This document shows positions 26,003-34,579 of a DNA stretch of 64,000 nucleotides, one piece after another. The notes under the pieces are model-generated. The model was not told the origin of the DNA and made no database searches. It saw nothing but the letters and a program-made list of their open reading frames with translations. The stretch lies in the NCBI RefSeq assembly GCF_000512205.2, contig NZ_CP006644.1, forward strand, positions 744,001 through 808,000. Reading direction: 5' to 3'. The stretch is from Sphingomonas sanxanigenens DSM 19645 = NX02 (GTDB lineage: Bacteria > Pseudomonadota > Alphaproteobacteria > Sphingomonadales > Sphingomonadaceae). The stretch's first letter is position 1. Every line of letters starts with the position of its first letter. The position numbers and the translations under genes are program-made.

Positions 26003-26102
26003 GACTTTATCGTCCGACGGGTGAAAGTCGACTTGCGACCCGAGAGGCACCCGAGTGGGGACCTCTCCACTCGGCCCGGCCCTTGTGGCCGGGCTTTTTT
26101 TT
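26003..26102 (+). ncRNA. Candidate small RNA or terminator leader
   Basis: About 100 bases of plus-strand sequence with three stems: GACTTT/AAAGTC (26003-26029), CCGAGTGG/CCACTCGG (26051-26074) and GCCCGGCC/GGCCGGGC (26074-26094), ending in eight T (26095-26102). It lies between genes, over 200 bases after the preceding gene and about 100 before the next, and looks like an independent transcript or an attenuated leader. No known family was recognised. Confidence 0.5.
26074..26102 (+). terminator. Intrinsic terminator
   Basis: Perfect eight-base GC stem (GCCCGGCC/GGCCGGGC, five-base loop) directly followed by eight T. It ends the candidate RNA and should prevent read-through into the gene at 26205. 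Confidence 0.85.
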
Positions 26103-26204
26103 GGGCGTATCGCGGTTTTCGCGCGCTCGCCGCACCCGCGAATCAGAAATATTTCGTCAGAAAGCGGCAAAATATGCGACAGCACCGTCGCTTAGGCGCC
26201 GTGC

Positions 26205-26903
26205 ATGATTTTCGCACGATCCCTTCGCCGCGCCCGCGCGCTCGGCCTTGCGCTGCTGACGCTGGCCGCCGCCCCCGCCGCCGCGCAGACGAGTCATGAC
26301 GAGCAGATGTGGACCAACCTGACGGTGCAGGCGTCGCTGGCGGGGCCGCTGATATTTTTCGCCGAGGTGCAGCCGCGCATCGGCGATCGCGCGGACGGGC
26401 TGGAGCAGTTGCTGCTGCGGCCGGCGATCGGCTGGCAGCTTTCGCCGCGCCTCGCCGTCTATCAGGGCTATGGCTATGTCCTCTCGCCGGCGGAACGCGG
26501 GCGTGACCTGCGTGAGCATCGCAGCTTCCAGCAGGTGAGCTGGATCGCCGGCAAGCCGTTTGGGGGCGAACTCTCGTCGCGCACGCGGCTCGAGCAACGC
26601 TGGCGCAACGATGGCGACGACATGGGCTGGCGCCTGCGCGAGATGGTGCGGCTGGAAGTGCCGGTGCGCGCGCCGGGCAAGATCGCCGCGCTCGGCTATG
26701 CCGAGGCGTTCGTTGCGCTCGACGACACCGACTGGGGCGCGCGCAAGGGCTTCGACCAGCTGCGCAGCTTCGTGGGCGCGGAGATCGGCATGGGCGGCAA
26801 GTCGACGATGGAGCTGGGCTATCTGAACCAGTATATCGATCAGGCGGGCGGGCGCAGCCGGATGAACCATGTGCTGTCGCTGAGTATCTTCGTGCGGCCT
26901 TAG
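26205..26903 (+). CDS. DUF2490 outer-membrane-like protein
   Basis: A 232-residue exported protein: the signal peptide ends near APAAAQ (residue 27). The mature part alternates beta strands and short loops, with the DUF2490 hallmark RTRLEQRW and repeated W/Y residues, and ends in an aromatic-rich strand (LSLSIFVRP). It is probably a small barrel protein in the outer membrane. The family has no known function. The terminated RNA just upstream could control it. Confidence 0.75.
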   Translation: MIFARSLRRARALGLALLTLAAAPAAAQTSHDEQMWTNLTVQASLAGPLIFFAEVQPRIGDRADGLEQLLLRPAIGWQLSPRLAVYQGYGYVLSPAERGRDLREHRSFQQVSWIAGKPFGGELSSRTRLEQRWRNDGDDMGWRLREMVRLEVPVRAPGKIAALGYAEAFVALDDTDWGARKGFDQLRSFVGAEIGMGGKSTMELGYLNQYIDQAGGRSRMNHVLSLSIFVRP

Positions 26904-26935
26904 ACCCTCCTCGGGAGCCATCGGGAGAGGGCTTT

Positions 26936-28318
26936 CTAGACCATCGCCGTCCGCAGCCGCGCATCCGGCCCGGTCAGCGCGCGCAGCAGGGCGAGGGCGC
27001 GCTCCAGCCGGTCGCGGGGGATGATGCCGCCGATCGATACGCGCAGCGCGGGGGTGGCGCCCGCGGGGTCGACCGCGAAGGCGTCACCGGCGACCACCGA
27101 CAGCCCGGTCGGGCGCAGCGCGGCGACGATCCCGGCGGGATCGCCGCGTTCGGGGAGGTCCATCCAGAAATGATAGCCCTCGGGCTGGGCGCGATAGGAT
27201 CCCGCCGCCAGGGTCGCGCGGACGATCGCCTGCCGCGCTGCCGCCTCGGCGCGCACCGCCGCAGTCAGCGTCTCCAGCGTGCCGTCTTCCGCCCAGCTTG
27301 CGACCAGCGCGGCGTTGAGCGGCGGTGCCATGATCGCGGTTTCGTGCAGGTCGCCCGCCAGCCGCCAGGCCGCGCCGACATCGGGCGCGCGCGCCCAGGC
27401 GACGCGCAGCCCGGGCGTCAGGATCTTGGAGGTGCTGGCGACATGCCAGGTCCGCGCGGGCGCGAGGCTGGCGAGCGGCGGCAGCGGCGCCTCGGGCAAC
27501 AGGCCATAGGCATCATCCTCGATCAGGATCAGCCCGTGGCGCTCGGCGACCGCGGCGATCCCGCGGCGGCGGTCGAGGTCGAGCGTGATCGTCGTCGGAT
27601 TGTCGTTGGTCGGCACGACATAGAGCGCGCGCAGCCCCGGCTCGCGGCAGGCGGCATCGAGCGCGTCGGGATCGATCCCGCCCGCATCGCCCGCGATCGG
27701 CACCAGCCACAGCGCGTAACGCCGCGCCAGCGCGAGAAAACCGGGATAGGTGCGCGCCGCGACGCCCACCGCATCGCCGGCGCGCAACTCGGCGCTGACG
27801 ATCGCGTGCAGCGCATGCTGTCCGCCCGCGGTGACGAGCACATCATCCTCGCCGCAGGCGATGCCGCGTGCGCCCAGCAGCCGCGCGCCCACCGCGCGAA
27901 CCGCGGCCATGCCGCCGGTCGGCTGATAGTGGAGGGGCGGGGCGGCATGGGGGTGGGCGAGCAAAGCCGCCATCGTCCGCTGGATCGCGGGTGCGAGCAG
28001 TTGCGGGATCTCCGGCGGCGCATTCATCCCGGTATCCACCGGCTCGCTCAGCGCCACCGCCGGGGCCGGCGCAGCGGCGGCGCGCACGAAGCTGCCGCGC
28101 CGGCCGTCGCCCTCGATCAGCCCCAGCCGCTGTGCCTCGCCATAGGCACGGGTGATGGTGGTCAGGTCCACCCCCAGCGCCTCGGCCAGCGCCCGCTGGG
28201 GTGGCAGCCGGTCTCCTGCCGCCAGCCGGCCGGTGCGCACGTCGTGCGCCAGCGCCTCGGCAATCGCGAGATATTTGGGGCCGTGGGCAGCGGTGAGATC
28301 GGGCGTCCAGTTTTGCAT
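26936..28318 (-). CDS. MocR/PdxR-type transcription factor
   Basis: A 460-residue GntR-aminotransferase fusion. Residues 15-75 form the winged helix (RLPPQRALAEALGVDLTTITRAYGEA). The rest is a fold-type I aminotransferase-like domain with YVVPTNDNPTTIT and the PLP lysine in WHVASTSKILTPGLR. Such regulators usually sense PLP or amino compounds and control a divergent gene. ATG 28318 is chosen because the operator overlaps it and the protein starts naturally there. A perfect inverted repeat lies between it and the DUF983 gene. Confidence 0.9.
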   Translation of the reverse strand: MQNWTPDLTAAHGPKYLAIAEALAHDVRTGRLAAGDRLPPQRALAEALGVDLTTITRAYGEAQRLGLIEGDGRRGSFVRAAAAPAPAVALSEPVDTGMNAPPEIPQLLAPAIQRTMAALLAHPHAAPPLHYQPTGGMAAVRAVGARLLGARGIACGEDDVLVTAGGQHALHAIVSAELRAGDAVGVAARTYPGFLALARRYALWLVPIAGDAGGIDPDALDAACREPGLRALYVVPTNDNPTTITLDLDRRRGIAAVAERHGLILIEDDAYGLLPEAPLPPLASLAPARTWHVASTSKILTPGLRVAWARAPDVGAAWRLAGDLHETAIMAPPLNAALVASWAEDGTLETLTAAVRAEAAARQAIVRATLAAGSYRAQPEGYHFWMDLPERGDPAGIVAALRPTGLSVVAGDAFAVDPAGATPALRVSIGGIIPRDRLERALALLRALTGPDARLRTAMV

Positions 28319-28349
28319 GGCAATTGTCTTGACACAAAAGCCATGCAAA
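28312..28349. promoter_or_regulatory. Inverted-repeat operator with promoter between mocR and the DUF983 gene
   Basis: Perfect ten-base inverted repeat, TTTGCATGGC at 28312-28321 and GCCATGCAAA at 28340-28349. The left arm covers the mocR start codon. Between the arms lies a TTGACA (28329-28334) that could be the -35 of the rightward operon, whose first ATG is at 28366 and which has no SD, so its mRNA may be nearly leaderless. Probably the site where the MocR protein acts on both genes. Confidence 0.6.
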
Positions 28350-28365
28350 CACCATATGCCTATCC

Positions 28366-28791
28366 ATGCAGAATCAGGCCCCCCATGAACAGGTGGCGTC
28401 GCAGGGCGACTGGCCGATCCTGCCGCCCTTCAAGACCGGCATTCGCGGGCGCTGCCCGCGCTGCGGCGTCGGCCGCCTGTTCGACGGCTTCCTGAAGCTG
28501 CGGCCCGGCTGCGACCATTGCGGGCTGGGCTATGGCTTCGCGGACCCGGCCGACGGCCCCGCCTTCTTCGTGCTGTGCTTCGCCTGCATCCCCGCGGTGA
28601 CGATCGCGATGCTCATCGAGATCCGGTTCAGCCCGCCCTTCTGGGTGCATCTGGTGACATCGCTGCCCTTCCTGCTGCTCACCTGCATTCCGCCGCTGCG
28701 GCCGTTGAAGGGCTGGCTGATCTGCAGCCAATATTTCTTTCGCGCACGCGAGGGGCGGCTCTCCCCGGGCACGCCCGCCGGCCCCGAATGA
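28366..28791 (+). CDS. DUF983 membrane protein with zinc ribbon
   Basis: A 141-residue inner-membrane protein. The N-terminus has a CPRCG...CDHCG zinc-ribbon pair and two transmembrane segments follow (FVLCFACIPAVTIAMLIEI, LVTSLPFLLLTCIPP). DUF983 genes often sit near cytochrome oxidase assembly genes; here the second downstream gene encodes a cytochrome c lipoprotein, which agrees with that. The stop overlaps the next start by four bases. Confidence 0.85.
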   Translation: MQNQAPHEQVASQGDWPILPPFKTGIRGRCPRCGVGRLFDGFLKLRPGCDHCGLGYGFADPADGPAFFVLCFACIPAVTIAMLIEIRFSPPFWVHLVTSLPFLLLTCIPPLRPLKGWLICSQYFFRAREGRLSPGTPAGPE

Positions 28792-29087
28792 GCGCGGACC
28801 CGGCGCGCGCCATCGTCGCGCAGTTGCTGCGCGCGACCGGGCGCGCGGGCGATGCCGCCCTGGTCGAAGCGGGCGGCGGCGACGATTTCCCCGAAGTCGC
28901 GGCGGCGCGGCGGTTGCTGGGCGCTGTGGTCGCGCGGCAGGAGCGGCTGGAGGCGGGGCTCGCCTGCTATGCCGATGACGCGTTCTGGGACGAGGCCCTG
29001 CCCGGCGGCGCGCTCGCCGCGCACGACCGCGGCGAGATCGCCCGCAACGTGCTCGCCGGCCGCGCGATCTTCGCGCACCGGGATTGA
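28788..29087 (+). CDS. Small hypothetical protein in the DUF983 operon
   Basis: A 99-residue soluble protein, alanine-rich and helical, with a middle Y-x-D-D-A-F-W-D segment that may be an acidic site. ATG 28788 overlaps the DUF983 stop (ATGA) and the stop lies just before the cytochrome gene, so the three genes form one operon. No family was recognised; a role in respiration is only implied by the neighbours. Confidence 0.6.
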   Translation: MSADPARAIVAQLLRATGRAGDAALVEAGGGDDFPEVAAARRLLGAVVARQERLEAGLACYADDAFWDEALPGGALAAHDRGEIARNVLAGRAIFAHRD

Positions 29088-29092
29088 CCGCG

Positions 29093-29536
29093 ATGCGTGG
29101 GGTGGGGTGCGTGATAGCGCTGGCGGCGCTGACACTTACGCTCTCCGGCTGCGGCGATGGCGGCCGGGCGGAGCGGCGGGCCGCGCTGGGGCCGAACCCG
29201 ACCTTCGCGGATTACAGGAAGGCCGCCGATCCGGCGCACGGCGCGCGGCTTTTCAACGCCTGCGCCGGCTGCCACCCGATCAGCCCCGGCGCGCTCGACC
29301 GCGGCGGCCCCAATCTGTTCGGCATCATGGGCAAGCCCGTCGCCACAGCGAGCCGCCGCTTCGGCTATAGCGGCGCGCTGCGCGCGGTGGGTGGGCGCTG
29401 GACGCCGGAGCTGATGGACCGCTGGGTGGCGGATCCGCGCAAGCTGGCGCCGCGCACGTCGATGAACTTCCAGGGGATAGGCGATCCGCTGGACAGGGCG
29501 GATCTGATCGCGTGGATGGAGACGCAGGGCAGGTGA
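29093..29536 (+). CDS. Cytochrome c family lipoprotein
   Basis: A 147-residue c-type cytochrome. The lipobox TLSGC gives a lipidated N-terminal cysteine, so the protein is membrane-anchored in the periplasm. CAGCH holds one heme, and the methionine in TSMNF is the likely sixth ligand; the fold resembles class I cytochrome c-550/552 (GPNLFGIMGK). ATG 29093 follows the previous stop closely. Electron partners are not in the window. Confidence 0.88.
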   Translation: MRGVGCVIALAALTLTLSGCGDGGRAERRAALGPNPTFADYRKAADPAHGARLFNACAGCHPISPGALDRGGPNLFGIMGKPVATASRRFGYSGALRAVGGRWTPELMDRWVADPRKLAPRTSMNFQGIGDPLDRADLIAWMETQGR

Positions 29537-29581
29537 ATGCCCATATTTTCCTTCCAGGCGCGTCGTGTCGGGGAGGGGACG

Positions 29582-29959
29582 TCAGACCGCCGCGATCGCC
29601 TCGATCTCGATCATCGCCGCCGGATCATAGAGCGCCCTGACTTCGGCAATGGTGTCGGCTGGATAGGGCGCCGAGAAGAACCGCCGGCGCAGTTCCACCA
29701 CCTCGTCGAACCGGCTCATGTCGGTGACGAAGATCGTCACCTTGATCACGTTCTCCAGGCGCGATCCGCCGGCTTCGAGCGCGCGGCGCAGGTTGGCGAA
29801 GGCCTGTTCGCCCTGCGCGCGGAAGCCGCCCTCGACGATCCTGCCGTCGTCGCCGGCGCCGGCCTGGCCGGAGATGAACAGCAGATCGCCGAAGCGGATG
29901 CCCTGCGAGAGCAGATAGGGTTCGTAATTGTCTGGCGTGGTGATGACCTGTTCGCGCAT
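29582..29959 (-). CDS. ridA: RidA family protein
   Basis: A 125-residue member of the RidA/YjgF/YER057c family, which hydrolyses reactive enamines or imines from PLP enzymes. Family residues present: GDLLFISGQAG, ENVIKVTIFVTDM, and RALYDPAAMIEIEAIA with the arginine that contacts the carboxylate. SD AAAGGAG sits eight or nine bases before ATG 29959. It is divergent from a LysR-type gene that may control it. Paralogues of this group may use other substrates. Confidence 0.88.
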   Translation of the reverse strand: MREQVITTPDNYEPYLLSQGIRFGDLLFISGQAGAGDDGRIVEGGFRAQGEQAFANLRRALEAGGSRLENVIKVTIFVTDMSRFDEVVELRRRFFSAPYPADTIAEVRALYDPAAMIEIEAIAAV

Positions 29960-30085
29960 AGCGCAACTCCTTTGGAAACCCGGCGCCGTGCCGGGCGGTT
30001 GCGGCAAGGTGGCGACGGCGCCGATCATCGACAAAGGATGGTTTTTCAGCCAATGGATGAGTTCAATTCATCCGAGGGCGGCCGG

Positions 30086-30973
30086 ATGCGATCCTATCTT
30101 CCTCTCGTCCGGTTGCGCGCGTTCGAGGCGGCCGCGCGGCTCGGCAGCTTCAAGCAGGCCGCCGACGAGCTGGCGGTGACGCCCACCGCGATCAGCCATC
30201 AGATCCGCGCGCTGGAAGCGCATGTCGGCACCCGCCTGTTCGATCGGCGCGCGCGCAAGGTGGTGCTGACCGCAGCGGGGGAGCGCCTCTATCCGGTGCT
30301 GCGCGACGGGTTCGACGCGTTCGATGCGGCGCTCGGCGGGCTGGTGCGGCAGAGCCGGCGCGGGCGGGTGACGATCTCCGCCACCACCGCCTTCACCGCG
30401 CACTGGCTGGTGCCGCGCCTAGCGCGCTTCCAGCAGGCGCATCCGGAGATCGAGCTGCGCCTGCATTCGTCGGAGGATGTCGTCGCGCTGGGGCGCGGCG
30501 CGGCGGATATCGCGATCCGCTATGGCCGCGGGCCCTATCCAGGGGTGGCGGCGGAGCCGCTGTTCGCGGATCGCTTCGCGCCGGTGGCGAGTCCACGGCT
30601 GGGGCTGGCGACGCCCGCGGATCTGGCGCAGGCTTCGCTCATCCATTTCGACTGGCGGCGGCCCGATCCGCACAACCCGACCTGGCCGGCCTGGTTCGCA
30701 GCGGCAGGGTTGGCCGAGCCGGCGGCGGGCGCCGCCCTGCGCTTCTCCGACGAGAATCTGGCGATCCAGGCGGCGGTTGCCGGGCGCGGCGTCGCGCTGC
30801 TCAGCGGCGCGCTGGTGGCGGAGGCGATTGCGGCGGGAGCGTTGGTGCAGCCGTTCGGACCAGTGCTCGAGGGGCTGGTCTATCATCTGGTACCCGCGGC
30901 CGGCCCGCCGCCGCGCGGCGCGGTGGCGGCGGCGATCGCGTGGTTGCGCACGGAGGCGGCGGCCGGGCGCTGA
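30086..30973 (+). CDS. LysR-family regulator (GcvA-like)
   Basis: A 295-residue regulator. The HTH is at residues 3-63 (LVRLRAFEAAARLGSFKQAA, then TPTAISHQIRALE), and the effector domain has the GcvA-type beginning RRGRVTISATTAFTAHWLVP. ATG 30086 is chosen by analogy with GcvA-type starts; ATG 30053 would add 11 residues without an SD. It diverges from ridA over 126 bases, which hold both promoters, so ridA is the likely target. The effector is unknown. Confidence 0.85.
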   Translation: MRSYLPLVRLRAFEAAARLGSFKQAADELAVTPTAISHQIRALEAHVGTRLFDRRARKVVLTAAGERLYPVLRDGFDAFDAALGGLVRQSRRGRVTISATTAFTAHWLVPRLARFQQAHPEIELRLHSSEDVVALGRGAADIAIRYGRGPYPGVAAEPLFADRFAPVASPRLGLATPADLAQASLIHFDWRRPDPHNPTWPAWFAAAGLAEPAAGAALRFSDENLAIQAAVAGRGVALLSGALVAEAIAAGALVQPFGPVLEGLVYHLVPAAGPPPRGAVAAAIAWLRTEAAAGR

Positions 30974-30991
30974 TGTGCCCGGCGCCCGGTA

Positions 30992-31318
30992 TCAATGCGT
31001 GCCGGCGCGCTGGATCACGCTGGCGCGGGCCGTGGCGGCGCGTGCGACCGCGGTCGTCCGGCATTCCGCCACTTCGCGATAGCGCCACAGCGGGGCGCCG
31101 CTCTCTTCCCGGCACAGCCGGCGCGCGGTGATGTCGATGCGGCGATCGAGCTGCGCCCGACCCTCCGGCCGGGAAAGGTCGAGGTCATTGGTGTGCACGA
31201 TCGCCGAACGCTCGGCCGGTTCGGCGTGGAGCGGCGGATGCGCCAGCAGCAGCGCGATCAGGCCGGTGGCGGCGGTCAGCGAGGCGATCGGGCGGATCGT
31301 CGCGGCGGTATGAAACAT
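30992..31318 (-). CDS. UrcA family protein
   Basis: A 108-residue exported protein: signal peptide to about residue 27 (HPPLHA). The mature part shows the UrcA pattern, HTNDLDLSRPEGRAQLDRRI with two conserved cysteines (RRLCREES and AECRTTAV) that probably form a disulfide. The family is common in Sphingomonadales and has no known function. It lies 18 bases after the convergent LysR gene. Confidence 0.8.
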   Translation of the reverse strand: MFHTAATIRPIASLTAATGLIALLLAHPPLHAEPAERSAIVHTNDLDLSRPEGRAQLDRRIDITARRLCREESGAPLWRYREVAECRTTAVARAATARASVIQRAGTH

Positions 31319-31450
31319 GGCAAGGCACCTGAGCAATTGTCGTTGCCGGTGCCAATCGCTCGTTCTTGCTACGGGATCGCAACAACGAAGAGTTGCTCAG
31401 GTTACGAATGCAAATCGCCGGAGGCACGCCTTTGCGCCATCAGGCGCAGA

Positions 31451-32146
31451 TCAGACCTTGCCGGCGTAGATCATCCGGCCCGGCCCCAGCAGGCCGATCA
31501 CCTGCGAGATCAGGTGCGGCGCCACCGCGAAGCAGCCCTCGCTGCGGCCGGCCTTGCCCCAGCTCGAGACATGCGATTCGCTGACATAGTCGGCGCCGTG
31601 GACGACGATCGCGCGCGCTTCCGCATTGTTGTTGGAATAATCGAGCCCGTCCAGCCGCATCGAGACGCCATGCTTGCCATAATAGATGGCGCCGGTGCGA
31701 TAGGTGCCCTCGCTGGTGGCCAGTGAATTGGGCTGGTTGGAAAAGCTTTGCAGGAAGCCCGAATGGCTCGGGTCCGATCCGCGGCCGTGCGCGACCAGAT
31801 AGGAACTGGTCTGCCCGCTGATCAGGTCGACGATGTGAAAGCGGTGCTCGCGCGACGCCGCGTTGAAATCGGCGAGCGCGACGCGGTCCCGAAGCTGGAA
31901 GGCGCGGCCGTGGGTATCCATCGCGGCGCGGGCGCGATCGAGCAGGCGGGCGAAGGGGAGCTTGTCGAGCTGCGCGGCGGGCCCCGGCGTCGCGGGGACG
32001 GGCACCGGAACCGGCAGCCGGCCCAGCGGCGCGAGCACCGTTGGCGGCAATGCCACCGGTGCACCGGCGGCGCGCAGGGTCGATGACGGAATGATGGCAA
32101 GCCCGAGCCCCGAAACGGCCTGCCTCACGAATGTGCGGCGATCCAT
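31451..32146 (-). CDS. L,D-transpeptidase-like murein protein (Tat-type export signal)
   Basis: A 231-residue protein of the YkuD-like murein L,D-transpeptidase catalytic family. The catalytic HxxGCxxV-type motif appears as GRSEGCFAV with the nucleophile cysteine, and IVVHGADYVSES holds the conserved histidine. The N-terminus has a twin arginine (DRRTFVRQAVSG) followed by a hydrophobic stretch, so Tat export is likely. It acts on peptidoglycan in the periplasm. A lipoprotein and a second L,D-transpeptidase gene follow upstream on the same strand. Confidence 0.82.
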   Translation of the reverse strand: MDRRTFVRQAVSGLGLAIIPSSTLRAAGAPVALPPTVLAPLGRLPVPVPVPATPGPAAQLDKLPFARLLDRARAAMDTHGRAFQLRDRVALADFNAASREHRFHIVDLISGQTSSYLVAHGRGSDPSHSGFLQSFSNQPNSLATSEGTYRTGAIYYGKHGVSMRLDGLDYSNNNAEARAIVVHGADYVSESHVSSWGKAGRSEGCFAVAPHLISQVIGLLGPGRMIYAGKV

Positions 32147-32189
32147 GTCGGGAATTTAACCCGGCTGGGCAGGATTTTAAACCCGGTGC

Positions 32190-32531
32190 TTAGGGGTTGG
32201 GGGCAGCATCGTTCCTCTCTTCGCCCGGCGGATAGGGCGTTTCGCCGCCATCGTCGTCGGGGAGGCGCGTCGTAAGGCCGGTCGCGTCCGCATCCTCGCG
32301 CATCTGTTCGTCGTCGCTCACCACCGGCGGCGGTGCGGGCGGGGGCAGGACCTCGGCGGTGTTGGTCTCTTCCTCCTCGACCTCGTTGATCACCGGGATG
32401 TTGACCGGTTCCTCGACGACCGGCGACTCCGACACGTCATTGCCGTCGAGCTCGGCGTCGGGACCCGAACCGCCACAGCCGGCGAGGGCGAGGGCGCCGG
32501 CAAGCGCCAGCAGCGGAAGCGAAACGCGCAT
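32190..32531 (-). CDS. Acidic, proline-rich lipoprotein
   Basis: A 113-residue lipoprotein: MRVSLPLLALAGALALAGCG, with lipobox LAGC. The mature part is low-complexity, acidic and proline-rich (VLPPPAPPP, DDDGGETPYPPGEER), probably disordered and reaching through the periplasm. Its stop is 43 bases before the next gene's start on the same strand, and it begins five bases after the end of the larger L,D-transpeptidase gene, so the three genes probably form an envelope operon. Confidence 0.75.
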   Translation of the reverse strand: MRVSLPLLALAGALALAGCGGSGPDAELDGNDVSESPVVEEPVNIPVINEVEEEETNTAEVLPPPAPPPVVSDDEQMREDADATGLTTRLPDDDGGETPYPPGEERNDAAPNP

Positions 32532-32536
32532 GGATC

Positions 32537-33982
32537 TTACTCCTTGGAAGCGGTGACGACGGCCTGGGCGCGCCGGGTGGAGGCGTCGATCTTCGACGCC
32601 AGCAGCTTGTCCCACCCATAGGGATCGTCACGGAAGTTCATCGTGCTGTTGCCGCTGGCAAACGCCGTCCAGTAGAGCAGATAGACCGCGACCTGCTTGG
32701 GCAGCTGCACGCGCTGCGTCTTGCCGGTGTCGATCAGGGTCTGCACCTGGCCGTTCAGCGCCGGATCGGCCTGCACCATCAGTTCGGCCAGCGGCACCGG
32801 CTTTTCGAGGCGGACGCAGCCATGGCTCGCCAACCGGTCATAGCTCGAGAATTTGGCGCGTGCCGGCGTGTCGTGAAGATAGACCGCGAACGGATTGTCG
32901 AAATCGAACTTCAGCCGGCCAAGCGCGCTGTTGGGCCCGGCGGGCTGGACGATGCGTTCGCCGCCGCCCGGTGTCTTGACGATCTTGTAGCCCTGCGCAG
33001 CGAGCGCGGCGCGGCCCTTGGGCCACAATTCGCGCTTGGCGATCGAGGACGGCACGTTCCACGGCGGATTGACCACGATCGAATGGATGTTGGAAACCAG
33101 CATCGGCGTTTCGTTGCCGGGGCTGCCGGTGACCGCGCGCATCGAGGTGACGGGCTGGTCGCCCTCGAACAGGGTCAGCACCGCGGCGGCGATGTTCACC
33201 TGCACGCGATTGACCGGCAGGTCGCGCGGCAGCCAGCGCCAGCGCTCCATATTCGCCATGATCGCGGCGATGCGATCGCCGACCGGCACGTTGAGCGCGG
33301 CCACCGTGCGCGGGCCGAGCTGGCCGGTCGGCTCGAGCCCGTAGCGGCGCTGCGCGCGCTGGACGGCGTCGGTCAGCGGTTCGCCGTCGGTGACGGTGCT
33401 GTCTTCCACGCGCAGCCGCGCGCGGACGTCGGCATCGGCGGACTTGGCGGTGACCGCCTTCCAGCCGCCCTCGTCGCGAATCCGCTCATAAGCGGCGAGG
33501 CCCTTGCGGAGCCCTTCATAGCCGGCGTAGCGCGGGGTGAGGCCATTGGCCCACTGGCGCAGCCGATCGTCCTTCACCGCGGCGGCGAAGCCGGGGAGCG
33601 GATCATAGGCTTCCGGGCGCAGCGCCCACACTTCGAGGAAATCGGCGGTATCGATCCGGCCGCGATGGAGCGCGCTCGCGCGGTCGAGCGCGGCGCGCGC
33701 CAGCGCATCGCCCTTCAGGCTCACGGGCTTGGCCATGGTGCCGCTGGTCAGCCCCTGTTCGGCGCCTTCGGCCAGCCATTCCCGCAGGAAATCGGCCTGC
33801 GCGTCGCTGAGCTTCGGCAGCGGCTGCGCGGCCGGCGGCAAGGCCGGCTGCGGCGCGATGGGGGTGGGGAGGGGGGCCGGCAGCGTTTCATACTGCAGGG
33901 TCGGCGGGGATGTCTGCGCGGCAAGGGGCAGCGGCAGGGCGGCCAGCAGTGCCGGCAGAACGATGAGACGACGCGATACCAT
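32537..33982 (-). CDS. L,D-transpeptidase (LdtD/YcbB-like)
   Basis: A 481-residue periplasmic enzyme that makes 3-3 cross-links in peptidoglycan. Signal peptide to residue 22 (PLPLAAQ), proline-rich linker, then a long helical region, a peptidoglycan-binding repeat (LTDAVQRAQRRYGLEPTGQL), and the YkuD catalytic domain ending in SHGCVRLEKP, with Cys and His in place. Length and domain order match the YcbB group. ATG 33982 gives a natural signal peptide. First gene of the three-gene operon. Confidence 0.9.
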   Translation of the reverse strand: MVSRRLIVLPALLAALPLPLAAQTSPPTLQYETLPAPLPTPIAPQPALPPAAQPLPKLSDAQADFLREWLAEGAEQGLTSGTMAKPVSLKGDALARAALDRASALHRGRIDTADFLEVWALRPEAYDPLPGFAAAVKDDRLRQWANGLTPRYAGYEGLRKGLAAYERIRDEGGWKAVTAKSADADVRARLRVEDSTVTDGEPLTDAVQRAQRRYGLEPTGQLGPRTVAALNVPVGDRIAAIMANMERWRWLPRDLPVNRVQVNIAAAVLTLFEGDQPVTSMRAVTGSPGNETPMLVSNIHSIVVNPPWNVPSSIAKRELWPKGRAALAAQGYKIVKTPGGGERIVQPAGPNSALGRLKFDFDNPFAVYLHDTPARAKFSSYDRLASHGCVRLEKPVPLAELMVQADPALNGQVQTLIDTGKTQRVQLPKQVAVYLLYWTAFASGNSTMNFRDDPYGWDKLLASKIDASTRRAQAVVTASKE

Positions 33983-34126
33983 GCCGCCTGCTCTACTGCC
34001 CGCGCGGGCGGGGTTCAAATGCCATTTTTCATAGGGGGAAAGGAACCAAAGGGCTTTTGTGCCCGCCGTCACTGACCGCCGCCGCGCGGTGCGGCACGCT
34101 GGCGCCGCAATCAATGGAGGCGGGCG

Positions 34127-34579
34127 ATGGCGGTGCTGCGGGACATTCCCTATGGCAATTTCAACTTCCTGGTCGATCTGGGCGACGGCAATACCGAGGG
34201 GGCCCAGGCCGGGTTCAGCGAGGTTTCCGGCCTGTCGATGACGGTGGAGGTGATCGAATATCGCCTCGGCAACATGGCCGAATCCGGGGCGATGAAGATA
34301 CCGGGCCGGGCGCATTATGGCGACGTCACGCTGAAGCGCGGCATCATCGGCAGCCTCAACCTGTTCCAGTGGATCGATCAGGTTCGCAACGGCGATATCG
34401 CCGCGCGCCGCACGGTGACGATCAGCCTGCTCTCGGAAGACCGAACCGCGCCGGTGACGACGTGGAAGCTGCGCCGCGCCTGGCCGGTGCGCTTCGCCGC
34501 CGCGCCGCTGGTCGCCGCCTCCCGCGAGATCGCGATCGAGGAGCTGGTGCTGGCGCACGAGCGGCTCGAACTCGAATGA
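34127..34579 (+). CDS. Phage/contractile-injection tail-tube-like protein (gp19 family)
   Basis: A 150-residue protein of the T4-like gp19/TIGR02241 tail-tube group: PYGNFNFLVDLGDG, the GFSEVSGLSMTVEVIEYR strand and MKIPGRAHYGDVTLKRG are its characteristic segments. Such proteins form the inner tube of contractile tails and extracellular injection systems. The adjacent gene encodes a second member. No sheath, baseplate, ATPase or spike gene is in the window. ATG 34127 has GGAGGCGGG upstream. The role of an orphan pair is not known. Confidence 0.82.
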   Translation: MAVLRDIPYGNFNFLVDLGDGNTEGAQAGFSEVSGLSMTVEVIEYRLGNMAESGAMKIPGRAHYGDVTLKRGIIGSLNLFQWIDQVRNGDIAARRTVTISLLSEDRTAPVTTWKLRRAWPVRFAAAPLVAASREIAIEELVLAHERLELE

